Shown: one piece after another, positions 36,745-45,831 of the stretch
How the letters are laid out: each line of letters starts with the position of its first letter
Position numbering within the stretch: position 1 is the first letter of the stretch
DNA from: Deltaproteobacteria bacterium
GTDB lineage: Bacteria; Desulfobacterota; Desulfuromonadia; Desulfuromonadales; Geopsychrobacteraceae
Assembly: GCA_018399135.1 (NCBI GenBank)
Contig: JAGYPB010000006.1
Coordinates: 16,667 to 80,666, forward strand
Reading direction: 5' to 3'
DNA length: 64,000 nt
Program-made: the position numbers and the translations under genes
Notes under the pieces: generated by a model
Databases searched by the model: none
Told to the model about the DNA's origin: nothing
Seen by the model: the letters and a program-made list of their open reading frames with translations, nothing else

Positions 36745-37647
36745 CTATTTGAGCTCCAGGTCATCGAACACAATCTCAAGATCTTCATCATCAGGAGACT
36801 GCTCAAAAAAGGCGGTCGTATTAAGAGCTGTCTGGATTTTCAGCCCCAGATCCTGAACAACGCTGGTGACAATTCCTTCTGTCACTTCTTTGCCGTGACG
36901 CAAGTAAGTCTCAAACAACGCGTTGTCACAAATCGTATTAATCAGCCGTGGAACTCCACCGGAATAGCTCTGAATCAACGGCAGGGTTTCAGGCAAAAAG
37001 GGCGATTGATCACATCCTGAAACCTGCAGACGGAAGGCGATATAGGCAGCGGTTTCACGCGGCTCAAAAGGAGTAAGGGTATATTTAAAAGCTACACGCT
37101 GAGCCAGGGGTTCATCAAGTTTCATTATCTCATCGAGAGCCGGCAGACCAAAAAAAACAATATTAAGAAGTTTTTTTTCCGGAATCTCCAGATTCAACAG
37201 CCCACGGAACTCTTCCATCAACTCTCGCGTTTGCAACATCTGGGCTTCGTCAATAAGAACAACGGCTTTTCGTCCCTCTTCTTCAATCTGAATCAGACGC
37301 TCAAAGAGCTGTTTCAGCATGGTAAGCTGACCGGCGGCGGGATCCACAACCCCCAGCTGAACACAAATTCGCGAGAGTAACCATTCGGGAGTAATATCAG
37401 AGTGGATCATGACCAACAGGGAGGACTCATAACGTTCGACCGGCAGATTATCGAGCATCCGCCGAGCCAGAGTTGTTTTGCCGGTTCCAATGCCACCGAC
37501 CAGAACAGCCAACCCCTTATCCGTGTCAACCGAATATTTCAGTCGTTGCAACGCCCGACGATGTTGCTCACTGTCGAAATAATATTTTTCATTAGGTGCG
37601 TTGGAAAATGGTTCACGTTCAAAATGAAAATAGTCAGAATAACCCAT
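36745..37647 (-). CDS. AAA ATPase of the ExeA/GspA type
   Basis: A 300-residue ATPase. It starts with DYFHFEREPFSNAP, the common N-terminus of ExeA-like proteins, then Walker A GGIGTGKTT, Walker B VVLIDEAQ and the sensor-like arginine segment GGVPRLINTICDNAL. ExeA helps place the type II secretion secretin through the peptidoglycan. Relatives without the peptidoglycan-binding domain, as here, are common in Geobacter and of uncertain role. The gene is 37 bp downstream of the large TPR protein. Confidence 0.85.
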   Translation of the reverse strand: MGYSDYFHFEREPFSNAPNEKYYFDSEQHRRALQRLKYSVDTDKGLAVLVGGIGTGKTTLARRMLDNLPVERYESSLLVMIHSDITPEWLLSRICVQLGVVDPAAGQLTMLKQLFERLIQIEEEGRKAVVLIDEAQMLQTRELMEEFRGLLNLEIPEKKLLNIVFFGLPALDEIMKLDEPLAQRVAFKYTLTPFEPRETAAYIAFRLQVSGCDQSPFLPETLPLIQSYSGGVPRLINTICDNALFETYLRHGKEVTEGIVTSVVQDLGLKIQTALNTTAFFEQSPDDEDLEIVFDDLELK

Positions 37648-37684
37648 GGAACCCCCATCAATTTTTCATTCAACAAACATCGAT

Positions 37685-39859
37685 CTACAAAAATGAAACG
37701 CGCCTTTTTGGCGCCTCAGGTTCACCTGGCGATTCGCTTTTAACCTTAGGGGCTGAACCAGAGCCCGAGGGAAGAAGATCATCCGGTACACCCAAAGTGC
37801 GCTGCAAGGTGGACACCTTGTCAGCGACATCGCGATAATTGTCGTCCTGAGTCAACACATTGTTGTAACTGATCAAAGCATCATTATGACGCTCTGCGCG
37901 CTCATATAACAAGCCCAACTCATAACCAAGGTTCAGCCGTTGAAGTTCCTCAAGGTGGGGTGAATCAAGAGCTTGCTGAAACGTCTTTTCAGCGCTGTGA
38001 TAGTCACCCTGATCAGAGTAGGTCAAACCTTTAAGCATCTGACAATCGACGAAGCGAGCCGGATCCTTCTGCGCTTTATCCAGTTCACTGATAGCGTCAT
38101 CAAGCAGGCCCATTTCACGATATGCTATTCCGAGGTTGTAGTGAGACTCCAGGTCGTCTGCGGCAATCTGTTCATCAACATCGGTTTTAAATATTCTTTT
38201 GCGCTCTGCATCAACAGACTGAAGTTGATCAAGTTCCGAATCAAAATCAAAAGATCCAAAACCAAAACCATCACCCTCTTCTGCAACGGTATCGCTTTTG
38301 GCTTCAGCTTTCGCTTCTTCAAGACGTCTTTGGACTTCAATTTCCTGAAGTTTGCGCTGACATTCTTGAGAATCAGGAGCATAGGAAAGGATATCGTTAC
38401 ACAATCTTTCGGCATCGACAAAAAGACCCTGTTGCAGATAAAACTCAGCCTCCTCAAGATCTGCTTGAAGATTATCAGAACGACGGACAACTTCTTTTGA
38501 ATCGTCATGTTCGAGATCCAGGTTGAACAGGGCATCGTTCTCAAAACCATCTGCGACCTTGTCATCGTCAACCAGATCTATACTGTCCGGTACATCAAGC
38601 TCAATGAAAGTATCGGTAGAGTCCTGCTGAATGCTTTCTGTTGTCTCTTCATCTTCAGATTCGAGAAGCAGATCGATATGATCATCCTCGAGGATGCCAT
38701 AAGTGAAATGGCTATCCGAATCGTTTTCTTCATCGTCCTCAAAATCAAGATCAACGGAGCCAAGCAGAGAGTCAGATAACATATCACCGGTATCTATTTC
38801 CGCGTCGTCTTGACGATCAGAAATGATATCGAGAAGCTTGTCCCCTTCGCCGGTGTGCTCATAGATAGAATCAAGGGTTTGAATGATCGCGGTCGTGTGA
38901 GGCATCTCGGAATTCAGAAACTCATAATATTCCTTGAGCTTTTCCAGCCGCCCCCCCTTGAAGAAAGCATCCTTCCACTCTTCCAGCTCGTTAAGGGCTA
39001 ACTCGTAATGCTTATTGTCAATTTCACACTGAATAAGTGCTTCACGAATGTGTAAATCGCTAGGGTCCATCTGCAGCAATTGACGGTAGGTCTCAATGGC
39101 TCGCAGGTAATTGCCTGATTGAGCATAACCCTTACTGATCCGGCGCAACAGATCGGGATCGTTGGGTTTATCTTTGAGCAATGTCTCAAGAATCGTTGTT
39201 CCACGTGGGTAATCACCTTTTTCAAAAAAGGTATGAGCCAACCCGGTCTGTAATTGCCGGCTACCGGGAAAATGGGGAAGAAACATGGTGTAAAGCTTGA
39301 GGCATTTATCAAAATCGCCCTTATCGCTCAAAATATTGATAATAGAGACTATCTCTTCAAAACCTTCATCCTTGCGCTCATTATTGGTCAGAACTTCAGC
39401 CAGCTTGACCCGAACATTAAGGTTAACGGGGTCAAGATCACGCATTTTTTCGAGGGTTTTGATCTCATCGGCAATTAACTGGTTACGTCCATAATAATCA
39501 ACCAGGCTACGATACTCCGCCATGGCATTACCAATCAGACCCTGTTTCTGATTCAGTTCAGCTAATCGATTATAGATGGAAACCTGACTGGGATCGAGAC
39601 GCTGCATTTGCTTGTAAATAGCAATCGCTTTGAGATAAAAACCATTGCTGGAATAATACCTGGCAATCGCCTCATATTGTTCATAGGCTTCCGTGGTTTT
39701 ATTGGAGCGCACATACAACTCAGCCAGTTTCTGCCGCGAACGGATATCCCCCGGTTCCATCTCGACGATCTTGGAAAAATCCTTAATCGCCTTGGCATAT
39801 TGCTTTTTGCTCAGATTTTTCTGTGCTGATTCCAGCAACTTTTCTTTAATTGTCGCCAA
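37685..39859 (-). CDS. Large TPR-repeat protein, cytoplasmic
   Basis: About 724 residues. The first ~360 residues are ten or so tetratricopeptide repeats (for example AIKDFSKIVEMEPGDIRSRQ). Next is a long acidic, Asp/Glu-rich stretch (about 370-480), then further TPR units and a Pro/Ser-rich tail. No signal peptide is present. The TTG at 39859 was chosen because the protein would then begin MATIKEKL, as homologs I know in Geobacter-like genomes do, with GGGGG five bases upstream. An ATG at 39871 is the alternative. A scaffold role is likely. Its partner may be the ExeA-like ATPase. Confidence 0.78.
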   Translation of the reverse strand: MATIKEKLLESAQKNLSKKQYAKAIKDFSKIVEMEPGDIRSRQKLAELYVRSNKTTEAYEQYEAIARYYSSNGFYLKAIAIYKQMQRLDPSQVSIYNRLAELNQKQGLIGNAMAEYRSLVDYYGRNQLIADEIKTLEKMRDLDPVNLNVRVKLAEVLTNNERKDEGFEEIVSIINILSDKGDFDKCLKLYTMFLPHFPGSRQLQTGLAHTFFEKGDYPRGTTILETLLKDKPNDPDLLRRISKGYAQSGNYLRAIETYRQLLQMDPSDLHIREALIQCEIDNKHYELALNELEEWKDAFFKGGRLEKLKEYYEFLNSEMPHTTAIIQTLDSIYEHTGEGDKLLDIISDRQDDAEIDTGDMLSDSLLGSVDLDFEDDEENDSDSHFTYGILEDDHIDLLLESEDEETTESIQQDSTDTFIELDVPDSIDLVDDDKVADGFENDALFNLDLEHDDSKEVVRRSDNLQADLEEAEFYLQQGLFVDAERLCNDILSYAPDSQECQRKLQEIEVQRRLEEAKAEAKSDTVAEEGDGFGFGSFDFDSELDQLQSVDAERKRIFKTDVDEQIAADDLESHYNLGIAYREMGLLDDAISELDKAQKDPARFVDCQMLKGLTYSDQGDYHSAEKTFQQALDSPHLEELQRLNLGYELGLLYERAERHNDALISYNNVLTQDDNYRDVADKVSTLQRTLGVPDDLLPSGSGSAPKVKSESPGEPEAPKRRVSFL

Positions 39860-40017
39860 ACAAACCCCCATACCATGCGCATAGACACAGTTAACTCAGG
39901 TAGCTTCAGTCATCATCCATCACTTCAAAAATCACCAGTAATTTCCTGATGATTTCAAAACATCACTCTTGTTATCATGTATATGATTAAAAGTAAACAC
40001 TAATGAACAAACAGAGA

Positions 40018-40731
40018 TCAACCCTGTCTTTTGAGTCTGGTAATTTCAGCAGACTGTAAAAGACGCCAGGTTCCAGAGCGCACGCCATCCAGGGTAAGAA
40101 AACCGACCTTGATTCTTTTTAATCGTACCACAACCAAACCAAAGGATTCACACATGCGCCGTACTTGACGGTTTCGACCCTCTTTCAAGGTGACCTCAAA
40201 CCAGCAATTGCTGCCGGAAGAGCGGACATGGGAAACCTTGGCCGGCAGAGTCAACCCATCTTCAAGGGTGATGCCGCTGCGCATCTGTTCCGCCATCGTG
40301 ACCGTAAGCTGACCACGCACCTTGACCAGATAGGTTTTTTCAATTTCCTTACCGGGATGACTCAAGGCATGGGACAGATCACCATCATTGGTCAGCAGCA
40401 GCAATCCTTCACTATTATAATCCAGACGCCCCACCGGAAACAATCTCTCCGGAATATCCTTTACCAACGCAGTTACCAGCGTACGCCCTTGTGGATCATT
40501 GAGTGAACAGACATACCCTCTGGGCTTATTGAGCAGCACCGTCACTTTCTGTTCCTGTTTTTTAAGGGGAACACCATCCAGGCGGATCTGATCGTTTCGT
40601 GCATCAGCACTTTCACCAATCCGGGAAACTCTGTTGTTAACCGTGACACGTCCCTGTCTGATCCACTCCTCTGCCTGACGGCGTGAGGCTAATCCGGCGC
40701 GGGCAATCAATTTCTGCAAACGTTCCTGCAT
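40018..40731 (-). CDS. rluB: 23S rRNA pseudouridine synthase, RsuA/RluB family
   Basis: About 237 residues. An S4 RNA-binding domain (QKLIARAGLASRRQAEEWIRQGRVTVN) is followed by the RsuA-type catalytic domain with the active Asp in GRLDYNSEGLLLLTNDGD and the KTYLVKVRG segment. The family makes pseudouridine in 23S rRNA (U2605 for RluB). The upstream in-frame ATG at 40803 would overlap scpB and lacks homology, so the ATG at 40731 is used. It follows scpB, the frequent scpA-scpB-rluB order. Confidence 0.93.
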   Translation of the reverse strand: MQERLQKLIARAGLASRRQAEEWIRQGRVTVNNRVSRIGESADARNDQIRLDGVPLKKQEQKVTVLLNKPRGYVCSLNDPQGRTLVTALVKDIPERLFPVGRLDYNSEGLLLLTNDGDLSHALSHPGKEIEKTYLVKVRGQLTVTMAEQMRSGITLEDGLTLPAKVSHVRSSGSNCWFEVTLKEGRNRQVRRMCESFGLVVVRLKRIKVGFLTLDGVRSGTWRLLQSAEITRLKRQG

Positions 40732-40744
40732 AGGTATTCCATTC

Positions 40745-41302
40745 CTACCGATCTGATGGTTCAAGGGGCAAAGCTTCAGCCAACTCCGGTTCAAGAGCGG
40801 CAAATTCCTTCAATGTTGGCAGATCATTAAGATCTTTGAGTCCGAACAATTCGAGAAAATAACGACTGGTGCCATATAACAGGGGACGACCGGGCACATC
40901 TTTTTTTCCAAGAATTCTTATCAAATTACGCTCAAGCAGGGTTTTCATGACCCCGCCGGAATCAACCCCACGCAGATATTCAATTTCAGGCCGGGTGACC
41001 GGTTGCCGATAAGCAATAATGGCCAGGGTTTCCAACCCCGCTGCCGATAGACGCTGAACACGTTCTTTCTGTAAGCGCCGGAGCCGGGGCGCCAGTGTCG
41101 GGTCACTTCGAAACTGGTAACCACCGGCAATTTCCAGTAAACGAATGCCGCTGTGCGGACGGCTATAATCATTCATCAACCCGACAATAGCTTCTTTTAC
41201 GTCAGTCTTGTCGGCCTCAGTCAGATCAACGAGTTTTTCCAACGACAAAGGAAACCCCGCAACAAAGAGAAAAGCCTCAATGGCAGCTCTCAGCTCAGTC
41301 AT
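40745..41302 (-). CDS. scpB: Chromosome segregation and condensation protein ScpB
   Basis: About 185 residues of two winged-helix domains. Conserved segments are AAIEAFLFVAGFPLSLEKL, GGYQFRSDP, LSAAGLETLAIIAYRQPVTRPEIEYLRGVDSGG and GRPLLYGTSRYFLELFGL. With ScpA it forms the kleisin complex of SMC condensin. The ATG at 41302 overlaps scpA by 8 bp with GAGG upstream. Confidence 0.95.
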   Translation of the reverse strand: MTELRAAIEAFLFVAGFPLSLEKLVDLTEADKTDVKEAIVGLMNDYSRPHSGIRLLEIAGGYQFRSDPTLAPRLRRLQKERVQRLSAAGLETLAIIAYRQPVTRPEIEYLRGVDSGGVMKTLLERNLIRILGKKDVPGRPLLYGTSRYFLELFGLKDLNDLPTLKEFAALEPELAEALPLEPSDR

Positions 41303-42065
41303 AATCGAGAGCCTCCTCGGCCAGAGGTAAATGCTGGAGCTGATCTTCTGAGGCAACCCGCGTTAACCAGAGATCACTGAAGGTCGCAACCTGTTCGATG
41401 TTGATCATCCGCAAGCGAGCCAATTCCAGTAAGGCCAGAAAAGTCACTACCAGCTCGCCGCGCTGAGCTCCCGGCTGAAAGAAATCACGAAAAGAGATGC
41501 GAGAGTGCTCAATCAACCGACGGCTGATCCTGGCAATATAGTCCGTCACCGACAGATTTTCACGCACCACTTCGTGAAAGACCTCTGGCTGGACATGACT
41601 CATTAACTGATGAAAGGCATTGGCGAGTTGGTAAACGCTGATGGTCAGTTCAACATCCTGGGGAGAATTATCAAATAAAAGATCAGTAAAGTCACCCTGC
41701 GGCAAAAATACATCACGTTCAAGTTGTGGTAATTGCTCAAATACAGCGGCTACCTGCTTGTAACGCTGATACTCAAGTAAACGCTTGACCAGCTCCGCGC
41801 GCGGATCCTCACCCTCTTCTTCAGCCAGATCCTCACTGCTCGGCAATAACATGCGCGACTTGATGTGAATCAACTGAGCGGCCATGACCAGAAATTCCCC
41901 GGCGACATCAAGATCCAGCTGCTTCATCTGATCAATAATCGTCAAATATTGTTCGGTAATCTCAACAATGCGGATATCGTAGATATCCATCTCCTGACTT
42001 TTGATCAGGTGCAGCAGCAGATCAAGGGGGCCGGAAAATTTTTCTAATCTGATATCAACCGTCAT
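41295..42065 (-). CDS. scpA: Segregation and condensation protein ScpA (kleisin)
   Basis: A 256-residue kleisin. The N-terminal DIRLEKFSGPLDLLLHLIKSQEMDIYDI and the following AGEFLVMAAQLIHIKSRMLLP are diagnostic, and the winged-helix end (FLALLELARLRMI) binds SMC. It overlaps scpB, and its start is 10 bp downstream of the M50 protease stop. Confidence 0.96.
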   Translation of the reverse strand: MTVDIRLEKFSGPLDLLLHLIKSQEMDIYDIRIVEITEQYLTIIDQMKQLDLDVAGEFLVMAAQLIHIKSRMLLPSSEDLAEEEGEDPRAELVKRLLEYQRYKQVAAVFEQLPQLERDVFLPQGDFTDLLFDNSPQDVELTISVYQLANAFHQLMSHVQPEVFHEVVRENLSVTDYIARISRRLIEHSRISFRDFFQPGAQRGELVVTFLALLELARLRMINIEQVATFSDLWLTRVASEDQLQHLPLAEEALDYD

Positions 42066-42074
42066 CGAACCCCT

Positions 42075-42761
42075 TTAATGTCCAAATAAAAAACGCATTG
42101 CCTGCTCCACCAGTACCATCTGCTGACCAGCCATCAACAGAACCAGAAAATTGATGATCGGAGCCAGAACCAACGACCACAGGCTGGTAAAGAACACCAG
42201 CAGAACAATAAGAATCAGCCCAAAAGGCTCCAGTCGTGACAACATCGCCGCATAAACATCAGGCACAAAACCCATCAGTATCCGTCCACCATCGAGAGGG
42301 GGAACCGGTAGCAGATTGAAAACCGCAAGAAGGACATTAATATACAGGCTGAAGGCGACCATCATCTTCAGCGGTGTCAGCATCTGGGTAAAAATCCCGG
42401 CATCAGCAGAAGAGACAGGATCAAACCATCCAAGCAAACGCAACAGCAGCGCTGAAAGTAAAGCCAGAATCAGATTGGTCAGTGGCCCGGCAAGGGCCAC
42501 CCAGACCATATCCTTGCGCGGACGACGGAAATTAGATGGGTTGACCGGAACCGGTTTAGCCCAACCGAAACCGAAAATAAAAATCGCGATACTGCCGATG
42601 GGATCAAGATGTTTAAAAGGGTTCAGGTTTAAACGGCCAAGCAGACGCGCGGTCGGATCGCCAAAGCGCTCAGCCACATAACCATGCGACACTTCGTGCA
42701 TCATAATGGCCAGCAAGGCTGGAACCAGCATGACGGCTAATTTTGAAAGAACGGCTTCCAT
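42075..42761 (-). CDS. Site-2 protease family membrane metallopeptidase (M50)
   Basis: About 228 residues with three to five membrane helices. The zinc motif HEVSHG (in AIMMHEVSHGYVAERFGD) and a C-terminal DGG motif (PVPPLDGGRILMGF) are present. The single-domain form without PDZ or CBS is found next to scpAB in many genera. Its substrate is unknown. The ATG at 42761 (AAGGTG upstream) marks the start of the conserved region; the frame reads open further upstream but through a structured intergenic region. Confidence 0.88.
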   Translation of the reverse strand: MEAVLSKLAVMLVPALLAIMMHEVSHGYVAERFGDPTARLLGRLNLNPFKHLDPIGSIAIFIFGFGWAKPVPVNPSNFRRPRKDMVWVALAGPLTNLILALLSALLLRLLGWFDPVSSADAGIFTQMLTPLKMMVAFSLYINVLLAVFNLLPVPPLDGGRILMGFVPDVYAAMLSRLEPFGLILIVLLVFFTSLWSLVLAPIINFLVLLMAGQQMVLVEQAMRFLFGH

Positions 42762-42779
42762 GGACACCTTTGTAGTGTA

Positions 42780-42945
42780 AAAAGTGATGGCGTCGCAAAA
42801 ACTCACCAACTGCAGCGTTGCCGTGATTGTTTCACTGCTTCGACGTACGTAAGTTCGCCTCATTGTTCAACAATCACGCGCCTTACATGTGGCGCTTTTT
42901 GCTTAGCCATCTAATCTGAGGCTTTTTGCGAAAGCATCAAAAGTG
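42780..42945. repeat. Intergenic region with nested inverted repeats
   Basis: Nested inverted segments: a perfect 10-bp pair CGTGATTGTT (42822-42831) and AACAATCACG (42869-42878), and an outer imperfect pair GATG-GCG-TCGCAAAAA against TTTTTGCGA-AAG-CATC (about 42786-42937). A GCGCC/GGCGC hairpin followed by five Ts (42878-42900) can act as a weak plus-strand terminator. The section CTCATTGTTCAACAATCACGCG is palindromic in itself. It separates the M50 gene and the DHH-PAP gene; both are on the minus strand. Confidence 0.55.
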
Positions 42946-42966
42946 ACTTTAATTCTGTCGCACACT

Positions 42967-45666
42967 CTAGTTGACTTGTGATGTCGGGTCAACAGAACTG
43001 TTGTTGGCAGGCTGCTGACCGGCACCCTGCATATACTGTCGTACCCAGTCAAGCTCGTCGACGCGGGTTTTAATATCCCCATCCAGACGACGATCAAGAA
43101 GGTGGCCGAAGACAGTCTGAAACAGCGGCCCCGGAGTAAGTCCCAGAGACACCAGATCATGACCATCGATTATCACTTTTTCACGGCGCAGATCAGTGAC
43201 ATAGCGGGAAATCCACTGGCGTCCGCAATCCTGTTCAGTGCACGCCATCAGGTACAGCAGAGATTCTATCCTGTAGGAGGAAAACCAGTGGTACAATGAG
43301 CTGTTAGATGGTTGATGATGCTGACGTACCAGGCGTGAAATTTTTCGCTGCAGACGAATGACCTGTGGCAGTTCATCAACAACAACTGATTTTTCATCCG
43401 GCCGCATAGCAAACCAGCGTCCCAGCTTACGCAAACCGCCAACCGGCAGTCCATCTAACAGGCACATTAAAAAGACCAGCCAGCGCTGACATGGTATGCC
43501 GGTGTAAAGCAATTCATACCAGCTGATTGCCTGTTCCGCAGCTTTAAACACATTTTTGCTATCACTATCAACATGGATCCGTGCATCAATGACTTGCAGG
43601 AGACCAAAGTGGTTCAAACGCTCCAATGCCGAAAGGATTTGGGGTTCTTTAAGTATATGCTTTAACTCGTTAAAAATCCGCACGCCGCCGACTTTGCGCA
43701 CCATCTTTAATTCCACGGCGCTATGCATCAGGCGTTCGGTCTGACGACCTATGGTGAAATTCAGTCGCTGCTCAAACCGCACAGCACGATAGAGGCGCGT
43801 CGGATCTTCAATAAAGCTTAAGTTGTGCAGAACCCGAATCGATTTGTCACGCAGATCGCGCTGCCCACCGTAAAAGTCAAGGACCACCCCGAAATGATCA
43901 GGATTCAACGCTACGGTAAGGGTGTTGATGGTAAAATCGCGGCGATAAAGATCATGACGAATCGACGCATCCTCAACCTGTGGCAAGGTTGCCGGACGAT
44001 CATAATATTCGATCCGCGCACTGGAGACATCGACCTTGAATCCATCCGGAAAAATAATCACTGCGGTTCCGAATTTGTCATGTTCACGCACCCGGCAAGA
44101 CGCCCTGGCGGCAAAAGCCCTGGCAAAGGTGATGCCATCACCTTCGACCACAACATCGATATCCAGGTTTTTCCGGCGCAATATCAGATCCCGAACAAAA
44201 CCACCAACAAGATAAACGCGAACCCCTGATTCATCGGCTACGGTTCCTAATTGCTGCAGCAATTGGCGCACCCTGGGCGGCAACTGAGTGGCAATATAAC
44301 GATCCAGTTTTTTGCGTCGCGTTTGCAAACCGCGCCGTTCCAGACTTTGCCGCTCACCTTCCTCAGTAACACCGGTATTGCCGAGCATATATCTTAAGAG
44401 ATCGGTACGAGTAACCAGGCCGACAAGACTTCCCTGCTCAACCACCGGCACACTACGCTGCTGGTGCTCGACAATCACCCGCTGCAATTCCTGCAAGGAG
44501 GCCGTGGGAGCCACCTGCTCAAAATCACTGTTCATGACTTCGGCAACAGGTATTTTATGCAAGCGATGATGAGCAGCTTTTTCAACCACCTGTCGGGTCA
44601 GAATACCTGCTACCTTGCCATCCTTGTGAAGGATGGGCACAGCATTAAAGTTATAGCGCGTCATCAGATCCCGCGCTTGTTGAATCGTCGCCTTCAACGA
44701 CAGACTCTTCACCGAGCGTGACATTAAATGCTGTGCATCACAGTGAGACTGGACAAAGCGCGGCAAACATTGCTCGATCTCTTTGAGCACCTGAGCCAAG
44801 GGTTTATCGCGCACCGTCGCCGAAGCGGCAAAGGCGTGGCCACCGCCACCGAATTCCCGCAGCAGCTCACCAACATGTAATTGCGGTATGCGCGAACGGG
44901 CGATGATAAAAACGCGATCCTCCATACGTACCACAGCAATAAGGATATCGAGGTTCTCGATATCCTTGAGTTTATGAACCAGGGTTGAAATGTCGCCACT
45001 GTAGCTGTCGGTTGAGGCGCTTGCTACTGCAACCTGAACCCCTTTTAGCGTTATTATCTCCGTTGACTTGAGCAGGTCATTAAGCAACTCAACCTGTTCC
45101 GAAGTCATTTCACGCACAAGAAAGTCAGCAACCATGTTGAGGTTGGCACCATGTTCAAGCAGAAAAGCTGCTGCGCGAAAGTCATCAGGCGTGGAACTGG
45201 AAAAGAGGAGATGGCCGGTATCCTCAAATAGACCGAGCATCATCATGGTCGCTTCATCGGCACTCGGCACAATGTCACGCTCAATAAATAACTGAGTGAA
45301 AATCGTCGTGGTAGCCCCAACATCACGGATATCTTCGAAGGAAGCTTTCAGGCTGTTTTCATCAGCGGGATGGTGATCGTAGATATGCAACTCGACATCA
45401 TGTCGCCGGGCAACCTCAGCCAGAGGGCCAATCCGCTGGGCGCTGCGCACATCCACAAGAATCAGCCGCTTAATAGCTTTGAGGTCGATATCTTTGGGGC
45501 GCTTGATGTCATAGGCATAGAGGGAGCTTTCCAATAAAAAGTGGCGCAGCCCCCGCTCCTGGCCACCGGGGAAAACCAGCACCGCATCCGGATATAAACG
45601 CTTCGCCGCGATCATCGAGCCAAGGCAGTCAAAATCAGCGTTGATGTGGGTTGCTATGACCTCCAT
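42967..45666 (-). CDS. DHH-CBS-CBS-poly(A) polymerase/tRNA nucleotidyltransferase fusion
   Basis: An 899-residue multidomain protein. Residues ~1-310 are a DHH/DHHA1 phosphoesterase (HINADFDCLGS, VDVRSAQR, IYDHHPADENS, FGGGGHAFAASATV). Next come two CBS domains (~315-430), then a class II polymerase (~470-760) with LVGGFVRDLILRRKNLDIDVVVEGD, KVDVSSARIEYY and RRDFTINTLTVAL, and its helical C-terminus. Geobacter sulfurreducens is known to split CCA addition between separate C- and A-adding enzymes and to have a poly(A) polymerase. This protein belongs to that group, but which nucleotides it adds cannot be told here. Confidence 0.92.
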   Translation of the reverse strand: MEVIATHINADFDCLGSMIAAKRLYPDAVLVFPGGQERGLRHFLLESSLYAYDIKRPKDIDLKAIKRLILVDVRSAQRIGPLAEVARRHDVELHIYDHHPADENSLKASFEDIRDVGATTTIFTQLFIERDIVPSADEATMMMLGLFEDTGHLLFSSSTPDDFRAAAFLLEHGANLNMVADFLVREMTSEQVELLNDLLKSTEIITLKGVQVAVASASTDSYSGDISTLVHKLKDIENLDILIAVVRMEDRVFIIARSRIPQLHVGELLREFGGGGHAFAASATVRDKPLAQVLKEIEQCLPRFVQSHCDAQHLMSRSVKSLSLKATIQQARDLMTRYNFNAVPILHKDGKVAGILTRQVVEKAAHHRLHKIPVAEVMNSDFEQVAPTASLQELQRVIVEHQQRSVPVVEQGSLVGLVTRTDLLRYMLGNTGVTEEGERQSLERRGLQTRRKKLDRYIATQLPPRVRQLLQQLGTVADESGVRVYLVGGFVRDLILRRKNLDIDVVVEGDGITFARAFAARASCRVREHDKFGTAVIIFPDGFKVDVSSARIEYYDRPATLPQVEDASIRHDLYRRDFTINTLTVALNPDHFGVVLDFYGGQRDLRDKSIRVLHNLSFIEDPTRLYRAVRFEQRLNFTIGRQTERLMHSAVELKMVRKVGGVRIFNELKHILKEPQILSALERLNHFGLLQVIDARIHVDSDSKNVFKAAEQAISWYELLYTGIPCQRWLVFLMCLLDGLPVGGLRKLGRWFAMRPDEKSVVVDELPQVIRLQRKISRLVRQHHQPSNSSLYHWFSSYRIESLLYLMACTEQDCGRQWISRYVTDLRREKVIIDGHDLVSLGLTPGPLFQTVFGHLLDRRLDGDIKTRVDELDWVRQYMQGAGQQPANNSSVDPTSQVN

Positions 45667-45682
45667 TGAAGGATCCTTATTC

Positions 45683-45825
45683 GTAACTATTCAGCACTGT
45701 CCTGGCGCAGGGTCGGGGGTCCTGTGACAAGAGTGTTTGTCGCCATGGAAGGCAACAACAAGCGGTCATGGATGACGAAAAGCGTCCCTTGACACAGGAT
45801 TCCCGATCCGGTGCTGAACAGATAC
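45683..45825 (+). repeat. Palindromic intergenic repeat, copy 3 (shorter)
   Basis: The same family as at 9768, with ends GTAACTATTCAGC and GCTGAACAGATAC. It lacks about 12 bp of the conserved CCAACGGGAAACAATC segment. The central hairpin is TTGTCGCC/GGCAACAA with one mismatch. Left and right arms GGGTCGGGGGTCC and GGATTCCCGATCC pair completely if G-U pairs count. It fills the gap between pyrD and the DHH-PAP gene. Confidence 0.85.
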
Positions 45826-45831
45826 CCTTAT

